Source: Cladorrhinum sp. PSN259 (Eukaryota; Ascomycota; Sordariomycetes; Sordariales; Podosporaceae). From it: 64,000 bases of DNA. The stretch covers positions 1-64,000 of the forward strand of contig MU867061.1 of the NCBI GenBank assembly GCA_033725935.1, read 5' to 3'. How positions within the stretch are numbered: position 1 is the stretch's first letter; every line of letters begins with the position of its first letter. The notes under the pieces were generated by a model. That model had not been told where the DNA came from and searched no databases. It was given only the letters and a program-made list of their open reading frames with translations. The translations under genes were made by a program, and so were the position numbers. This document shows positions 58,555 to 64,000 of the stretch, in pieces.

Positions 58555-60273
58555 ATGGGGTCTCAACCCAACGATAAGCCGCCGTCACTTAGCCAAAGTG
58601 ACGGTAACGGTAACGACGACTACTTCGACCTAGGGGCCTTTCACATGCCCATAACAAGCAAAACCCCCGACGCCCAGCGGTGGTTTAGTCGGGGGCTGGT
58701 CTGGTGCTACGGCTTCAACCACGAGGAGGCTATTCAATGCTTCGAACGCGCGGCTGTTTCCGACCCTGAGTGCGCTATGGCATATTGGGGTGTAGCATAT
58801 GCCGTCGGGCCGAATTACAACAAGACGTGGGGTGTCTTTGATGCAACAGAACTGCAGTTGAATATTCAGAGGGCGAGACAAGCAACTCTGCGAGCTCTGG
58901 AGTATTCCAAGTCGGCATCACTTGTCGAACAAGCACTCATCGATGCATTGCAGCATCGTTACCCAAAAGATAACGGCACTGCAAAAGAAGGATATTCGTG
59001 GAATTACGTTTTTGCCGAGGCCATGGAAAAGGCTTACAAGTCTCACCCGTCTCACCCAGATGTAGTGGCAGTCTATGTTGATGCCATGATGAATCTCACT
59101 CCCTGGGAGCTTTGGAACTTGAAGACAGGAGAACCAGCCAAAGGGGCTCGGACCCTGGAATCCAGATCGGTTTTGGAAAAGGCACTCTCAAAACACCCTC
59201 GTCACCCAGGGTTGCTGCATCTCTACATCCACTTGATGGAGATGTCTCCTTTTCCCGAAAAGGCACTGGTCGCGGCAGATAACCTCCGTGGTTTGATCCC
59301 GGATTCAGGTCACCTCAATCACATGCCTTCTCACATTGACATTTTGTGTGGTGACTATCGCCGCGCCGTTGCATCCAACACAGATGCAGTGAAAGCAGAT
59401 GACAAGTTTGCGAAGCGGAACGGCGCCATCAACTTTTACAGTCTGTACCGCTGTCACGATTTGCATTTCAGGCTGTATGGCGCCATGTTTGCTGGTCAGT
59501 CTGCTGTTGCACTGGAGACGGCAAGGTTGATTGAAGATGCGCTGCCAGAAGAACTTTTGCTTGTCACATCACCTCCAATGGCTGACTGGCTCGAAGGCTT
59601 TCTGGCCATGCGAGTGCATGCTCTTGTCAGATTTGGTCGCTGGGATGATATCATTGCACTTGAGCTTCCCAAGAATAGCAGGCTCTACTGTTCAACGACG
59701 GCCATGACCTTGTATGCCAAAGTTGTTGCGCTCGCAAACACGGGCAGGATTTCTGAAGCTGACTCGACGCGGGAGCGTTTCTACGAGGCTGTGAAGCAGG
59801 TTCCCAGGTCGAGAACCGTCTTCAACAATGCTTGCGTTGATATTCTTGGCGTTGCAGCTGAGATGCTCAACGGAGAGCTCGAGTACCGGCGAGGAAATGT
59901 TGAAGCTGGCCTGAAACATCTCAAAAAGTCCATTGAGCTCGATGATGCGCTACCATATGACGAGCCGTGGGGCTGGATGCAGCCCACACGACACGCATAT
60001 GGCGCGCTACTCCTTGAGCAGGGAAAAGTCGAAGACGCTCTGGCCGTATACGCCGCCGATCTTGGATATGATGGGACCTTGCCGAGGGCTTTGCAGCATC
60101 GAAATAATGTTTGGGCGATGCATGGATACCATGAGTGTCTGACGAAGCTGGGAAGGCACAACGAGGCTCAAATGCTTAGGCCGCAGTTGCAGCTTGCTTT
60201 GGCGGTTGCTGATGTTCCGATCCAAGCATCTTGCTTCTGTCGGAGGAATATGGGTGTGGAATCAAGGTTGTAA
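58555..60273 (+). CDS. TPR-repeat protein
   Basis: Intronless gene of 572 residues starting at the first in-frame ATG, 58555; the frame is open upstream to 58507 without ATG. After a polar N-terminus it reads helical pairs typical of tetratricopeptide repeats: WFSRGLVWCYGFNHEEAIQC, FERAAVSDPECAMAYWGVAY, later HAYGALLLEQGKVEDALAVY. HLNHMPSHIDILCGDYRRA is a conserved-looking His-rich segment found in a widespread bacterial and fungal TPR family. There is no signal peptide. The protein probably acts as a cytosolic scaffold; partner unknown. Absence of introns in a 1.7 kb gene differs from most neighbours and could reflect old acquisition. Confidence 0.9.
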   Translation: MGSQPNDKPPSLSQSDGNGNDDYFDLGAFHMPITSKTPDAQRWFSRGLVWCYGFNHEEAIQCFERAAVSDPECAMAYWGVAYAVGPNYNKTWGVFDATELQLNIQRARQATLRALEYSKSASLVEQALIDALQHRYPKDNGTAKEGYSWNYVFAEAMEKAYKSHPSHPDVVAVYVDAMMNLTPWELWNLKTGEPAKGARTLESRSVLEKALSKHPRHPGLLHLYIHLMEMSPFPEKALVAADNLRGLIPDSGHLNHMPSHIDILCGDYRRAVASNTDAVKADDKFAKRNGAINFYSLYRCHDLHFRLYGAMFAGQSAVALETARLIEDALPEELLLVTSPPMADWLEGFLAMRVHALVRFGRWDDIIALELPKNSRLYCSTTAMTLYAKVVALANTGRISEADSTRERFYEAVKQVPRSRTVFNNACVDILGVAAEMLNGELEYRRGNVEAGLKHLKKSIELDDALPYDEPWGWMQPTRHAYGALLLEQGKVEDALAVYAADLGYDGTLPRALQHRNNVWAMHGYHECLTKLGRHNEAQMLRPQLQLALAVADVPIQASCFCRRNMGVESRL

Positions 60274-61168
60274 TAAGTTAATGTGGCGTCGGGAGGAGGC
60301 GCTTAGCGAAACTTCAGGAGGTAATGAGAACAATAGCGAGATATTTGCATACTAGTCCACTGAGATATTGATCATCGGACTGAAGGATTGAAGACCCAAG
60401 CCCCCCGCATTATCTTGGCCATGTTTGTAGGCTCGGAAGGTTACAGCGGCTCGGGATCTGCAAGCCTACCTTATCGAGCACCGAATCGGATAGATGTATA
60501 CAAGAGCTCTTCTCGAAGGATTTTGGCCTCTCTCCGGGAGACCAGCCCAGCACTCAGCTTGAGGGGGGAAAAACTCCATTTTTCTCTAGCTGAAGGGAGT
60601 ATACGATAAGGTCCAGTACTCTTGTCATCGAAATATCTTATACTATAATACGGGTATTAAAATCTTGCTGACTGTGATGCAATACTGGTGGTCAGAGCAC
60701 TTAATGAGGACCCACGGTTGCTGGAGGCTTACTGACAGCAGTTTGATTGCCATGTAGTCCAATTCGGCCATATCAGCTGCTGTAATCGAAGTTCTAGAAG
60801 CGGGATGAAACACACCCTGCATGATCTTGGACAATATTGCCGCCACTAACGGATATCTGCTGTGTTACACTAGATTAACTTGAAGGCGATCAGGAGATTG
60901 GACCGAGACCACATCTATACTTTCATACTGACAAGAAGGCTTCGCCAATATCTTACAGTTTGACTTGGCACGGTTCTCTATAAGAGAAGTAAGGCCCCTT
61001 CTTCGAGAGGGAAGAAACCATCAACTCACAACAGTCTCATTTTTCACTCCTTGCCTCAGACTCTGGTAGTCTGGTCTCTTTCCTTGCAAAAAGCAGTCTT
61101 TCAATTCCCTTTATTTAATTTCTCAATCATAATTTACACTCAACAACAACTAGTTCAAGTCTGTGATC
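60274..61168. other. Intergenic, upstream of the lectin-pore gene
   Basis: No gene seen. A TATA-like ctctataagaga at 60976-60987 and a CT-rich leader with gaagaaaccatcaactcacaac precede the next ATG by under 200 bp. Confidence 0.5.
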
Positions 61169-62362
61169 ATGCGCTTCGCAGCCTCTATTCTCTTTCTCGT
61201 TTCCACTGCCCTGGCTGCGCCATGGGATAGCAAAGTGCTGCAGGACAACACCCCCGTCGGCGGGGACACTGGCAGTCCCTTCAGCATCGTTGCTGAGCAG
61301 GGAGCCATGGTGAAGACTCTTCGGATCTGGCGCGAATCTGAAGGCAGACAGTTCATCCGCGGAATTGATCTCACTTTTACCGACAACAAGAAGGCATCTA
61401 CCGGAAAGCAGGAGAAGCAGCCAAAGGAGTTCACGTTTGAGGCAGATGAGGTAATCACCCAAATGTCACTCTGGGGCGATGGCATCGGAACAAAGACCGG
61501 ACGCATCTTCTTCAAGACAAACAAGGGAAGAGAATTCTTGCACGGCAGAGACCAGCCGGAGGCTCAGCAGACTGAGTTTGTGATGGAGGTTGGTTCCGGA
61601 ATCCTTATCGGGTTTAGCGGCAAGTCTGGAGAAGATGTCGACCACATGGCGCCGGTATTTTTGAAGACGTTGAAGAAAGAGAGACGGATTGAGGATCTCA
61701 AGTTCGAAACGTTCGACTTGGCGACCGAAGGTCTCGAGCTGGAAAGCGTGAACGAAGGCGAGTTCAGATTTGAAGGAGCCCCCAACCAGCCCAAGTTCTT
61801 GGGATCTGTCGAGCGAACTGTCTCTACTTCGTTCGAGGACTCAACTGCTGCGGCAGTCAGCTTTGGCTTTACCGTGTCCGGAGAGATACCTCAATTGGTC
61901 TCGGTGGAGTTGTCTGCCGAATGGGAGTTTACTAAAACCACAACCGTCACGAAAAGCGTTGAGGAAAAGATCACGCGATCTTGGGAACTTGCTGTTGACC
62001 TGAAGGGCCCCGAAGACTCATGCAGTTGCACTGCATCAATTTTCAAGGGAACACTGGATCTCAGCTATACTGGAACGCTGGTTATCGAGACTCTGGACAG
62101 TGGTGCTTTCAGAATTCCGACCTCGGGAAGGATGAAGCGAGTCCAAGCGTCCAAGATTGTTACCAGCTGCAAGAAACTGGCCAATCCGGCAGAGGCGGCA
62201 AGCAATGTGGCATCTTTGCCTGTGGGGACTGAAGGTGTTGCCGCGGACTTGGTGGGAGGATCAGCTGCCATTGATGTCGCCGCCACTCCTGCTGATTCAG
62301 AAGCAGCGGTCAAGAGAGACGTTCCTAAAGTCCCTCGTCGAGGACTTGCCATTACCGCCTAA
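61169..62362 (+). CDS. Secreted jacalin-like/aerolysin-like (natterin-type) protein
   Basis: Predicted secreted carbohydrate-binding, beta-pore-forming-type protein of 397 residues, without introns. The ATG at 61169 gives the signal peptide RFAASILFLVSTALAA. Residues ~35-170 resemble a jacalin beta-prism (SIVAEQGAMVKTLRIW, FIRGIDLTF, RIFFKTNKGREFLHG, LIGFSGKSGEDVD). Residues ~210-330 resemble the aerolysin/ETX-MTX2 module, with long Ser/Thr-alternating strands on either side of a candidate membrane-insertion hairpin (AAAVSFGFTVSG; TKTTTVTKSVEEK). A Cys pair CSC and a C-terminal tail with KRD and PRR dibasic sites suggest processing. The layout equals fish natterin/Dln1 proteins. Pore activity is inferred from fold similarity only. 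Confidence 0.75.
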   Translation: MRFAASILFLVSTALAAPWDSKVLQDNTPVGGDTGSPFSIVAEQGAMVKTLRIWRESEGRQFIRGIDLTFTDNKKASTGKQEKQPKEFTFEADEVITQMSLWGDGIGTKTGRIFFKTNKGREFLHGRDQPEAQQTEFVMEVGSGILIGFSGKSGEDVDHMAPVFLKTLKKERRIEDLKFETFDLATEGLELESVNEGEFRFEGAPNQPKFLGSVERTVSTSFEDSTAAAVSFGFTVSGEIPQLVSVELSAEWEFTKTTTVTKSVEEKITRSWELAVDLKGPEDSCSCTASIFKGTLDLSYTGTLVIETLDSGAFRIPTSGRMKRVQASKIVTSCKKLANPAEAASNVASLPVGTEGVAADLVGGSAAIDVAATPADSEAAVKRDVPKVPRRGLAITA

Positions 62363-62537
62363 AGGCCCCCAAAAAAATATTGTCCAGAAATTGAAGAGCT
62401 GTTAGATATGCTCTACTGATATCTGCTGCGCCCTTTTCTCTGCATTCTTACTCGCAAATAGCTGATTGCAAGCTGTTCGCTTCCGGTGGACACAAAGATA
62501 TGGTAGTCATCAATAGAATAATATCAAGTTATAACCC

Positions 62538-63301
62538 TTAAACATCCACCGGTGCACTAATGAGTCCCCTTTGCAAAGCTTCATCAACCCCACCCTTCCA
62601 CACAACAGCCATCTTTCGATACCCAACATCATTAGGATGCCTCGTATCATACAGATCCTGCGTCGTAGGCCCTTCCTGACTTCTCATATCCACAAGCAAC
62701 ACCTTTGCGTTTTCTTTTTCAAACTCAGACACAAGCTCCCTGTACTGCCTGTTCACATCCACACGACAGGCATCCTGCTCGGCAATCTTGTTCTCCAACA
62801 ACGTCGCCAACACAACAGTACATCCTGGACTCAACGAGAGGATATCCCTGATCATGGAAGTCACGTTCTTTCCCGCATCAGGTACCGCCCCTCCATTATT
62901 GCAATTATTCGTTCCTGCATCGACAAGGACGATGTTGGGAAGGAATAAGGGCGCTGCTTCCCTTGCTGCGGTAGCTATCTGGGAGATAACGTATCCGGAT
63001 GTGGCTTCTACGTGGTTATTTGAGAAGTTGCCGTTTTGTCTGCGCCCGACAAAGTTGACTTGATGACCGTCTTGGAGGAGCAGGTCGAGGAGGTTTTGAC
63101 GGTAGCTGTTGCCTGTTGATGAGCCGACGCCGTAGGTTACTGATGCGCCCAGGGGCATGATTCGGAGGGGATGTTTAGTCGTTGCGGCGAGGGAGGAGAC
63201 CGCCATGGCTGGGTAAGGGTCAGTCATATCATCCTAGAAGCTGCAAATTGCAGTCGATTAGACCAACCTAAAATCATGAAGGGAGTTCTGAATGAGACCA
63301 T
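62538..63301 (-). CDS. Secreted SGNH/GDSL-type esterase
   Basis: Predicted extracellular ester hydrolase of 234 residues, CE3-like. Exons 63301-63268 (11 codons plus one base) and 63208-62538; the 59 bp intron (gttggt...cccag) is needed to attach the signal peptide SFRTPFMILAMAVSSLAA. Block I carries the nucleophile in IMPLGASVTYGVG; the family norm is GDS, here GAS, as in several CE3 enzymes (inference). Block III is VDAGTNNC with the oxyanion Asn, and block V is DTRHPNDVGYRKMA with the catalytic Asp-His. Acetyl-xylan or other sugar-ester substrates are plausible. Confidence 0.88.
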
Positions 63302-63628
63302 TGTGTTCTGTCCTGTCTTGGTATATGAGGTGGAGGGGAAAAAAGCCTTTGGGTGAAAAAAGTGGTTGACTGATGGCTGAAACATCTGGAGAGAACAGGC
63401 TAAATTACGTTCTATAGCGTTTTTCCAACCCAATCATTGCAATACGTCATTCAGAGGATTTTTTGAGACATCTCTCATGAGGATGGCCACGTACAGTGTT
63501 AAGGCGAATGGAGCTGGCCCGGGCAACAAGCTAACTCCACATATAGATTGTCACGAGAGATGATCACAAAAATTAAAATAAAAAAGGAACAGAAAAGGAA
63601 GGGCTTGATGAGCTTTGTTTCATTCAAT
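63302..63628. other. Intergenic, nothing supported
   Basis: Promoter side of the esterase gene. No coding evidence. Confidence 0.5.
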
Positions 63629-63701
63629 GATTTAATCTAGGCTCAAACTGGAGACTTTCCGTGTGTTAGAGTGACGTGATAACCAACTACACCATCGAAC
63701 C
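63629..63701 (-). pseudogene. Decayed tRNA-Val(AAC)
   Basis: A 73-nt minus-strand segment begins ggttcgatggtgtagttggt and has the anticodon AAC in its loop, matching tRNA-Val layout. Anticodon-stem pairs (c-c, a-g), one T-stem pair and acceptor pairs are broken, and the T-loop reads tttgagc. Several differences look like C-to-T or G-to-A changes. It is probably not functional. Confidence 0.65.
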
Positions 63702-63764
63702 TCGAAGCTCTTGACATCTAACCACCTCCCTTTTCTCACGCCTTTCATCCGTTGAATCTGATCC

Positions 63765-64000
63765 TCAAACAGTAACAGTGTGCACATACTTGACCTTTCC
63801 AGCCTCGACTCGGATCTCGTGGCTGTCGGGATACTTGGGATTCCCCAAGGCATCAAAACTGCACAGCACGTCGACGCTCCCAACCACCTCGTCAATCACA
63901 TACCGCCTGTTCCCATTGTTTGTCTTGCTTCCTCCCTTGGGAACATTGGCCCCGCAAGGTCTGGTATACTGACTGCCTTCAACCCGTTCACAGTCCGTTC
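63765..64000 (-). CDS. C-terminus of a hypothetical, probably secreted protein
   Basis: The minus strand is open from the window edge to the TGA at 63765-63767, about 78 codons. It reads DCERVEGSQYTRPCG, NRRYVIDEVVGSVDVLCSF and HEIRVEAGKVKYVHTVTV. It has three cysteines and a beta-rich pattern, as in small secreted fungal proteins. The N-terminus lies outside the window, so the family cannot be named. Confidence 0.55.
   Translation of the reverse strand, partial: TDCERVEGSQYTRPCGANVPKGGSKTNNGNRRYVIDEVVGSVDVLCSFDALGNPKYPDSHEIRVEAGKVKYVHTVTV

Overview
The window is nuclear DNA of a filamentous ascomycete (Pezizomycotina), most likely a Sordariomycete; the genus cannot be fixed from sequence alone. 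The evidence is short GT-AG introns of about 45-120 bp with CTRAY-like branch points, HET-domain and NACHT/NLR genes, a fused BioD-BioA biotin gene, an LsdA-like sexual-development protein, a fungal-type bilirubin oxidase and AT-rich tracts whose relics carry C-to-T changes typical of repeat-induced point mutation (RIP). All multi-exon models below were spliced by hand and keep an open frame, apart from the single nonsense codon in the NLR gene and the unresolved 5' end of one HET gene.

Region 1 (1-18,500) is an accessory, partly decayed allorecognition-type island. AT-rich flanks hold a RIP-decayed membrane-protein gene, a decayed P450 and another decayed coding relic. Between them lie a large NACHT-ankyrin protein fused to a complete HET protein (one premature stop), an unknown 256-residue gene and a HET protein with about 18 helical repeats. 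Two copies of a ~167 bp repeat in opposite orientation bracket the first 10.6 kb.

Region 2 (18,500-27,000) looks like a biotin locus: KAPA synthase (bioF type) and bifunctional BioDA share a 233 bp divergent promoter, flanked by a 2-oxoglutarate/Fe(II) oxygenase and a DAL5/allantoate-permease-type MFS transporter (the family that includes yeast Vht1). No biotin synthase (BioB) is in the window.

Region 3 (26,800-31,700) holds a third HET gene with a disturbed 5' end, a frameshifted relic and a very small Zn2Cys6 regulator.

Region 4 (31,700-64,000) is ordinary euchromatin with long gene-poor gaps: serine carboxypeptidase, formyltetrahydrofolate deformylase, an MFS transporter, a small unknown gene, an LsdA-like ferritin-fold protein, a large unknown secreted protein, a multicopper oxidase, an intron-containing tRNA-Arg, a family 4 rhamnogalacturonan lyase, a secreted phospholipase A2, a TPR protein, a secreted jacalin/aerolysin-like protein, an SGNH esterase, a decayed tRNA-Val and the C-terminus of one further gene. 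Many of these products are secreted, which fits a plant-matter-degrading or competitive lifestyle.
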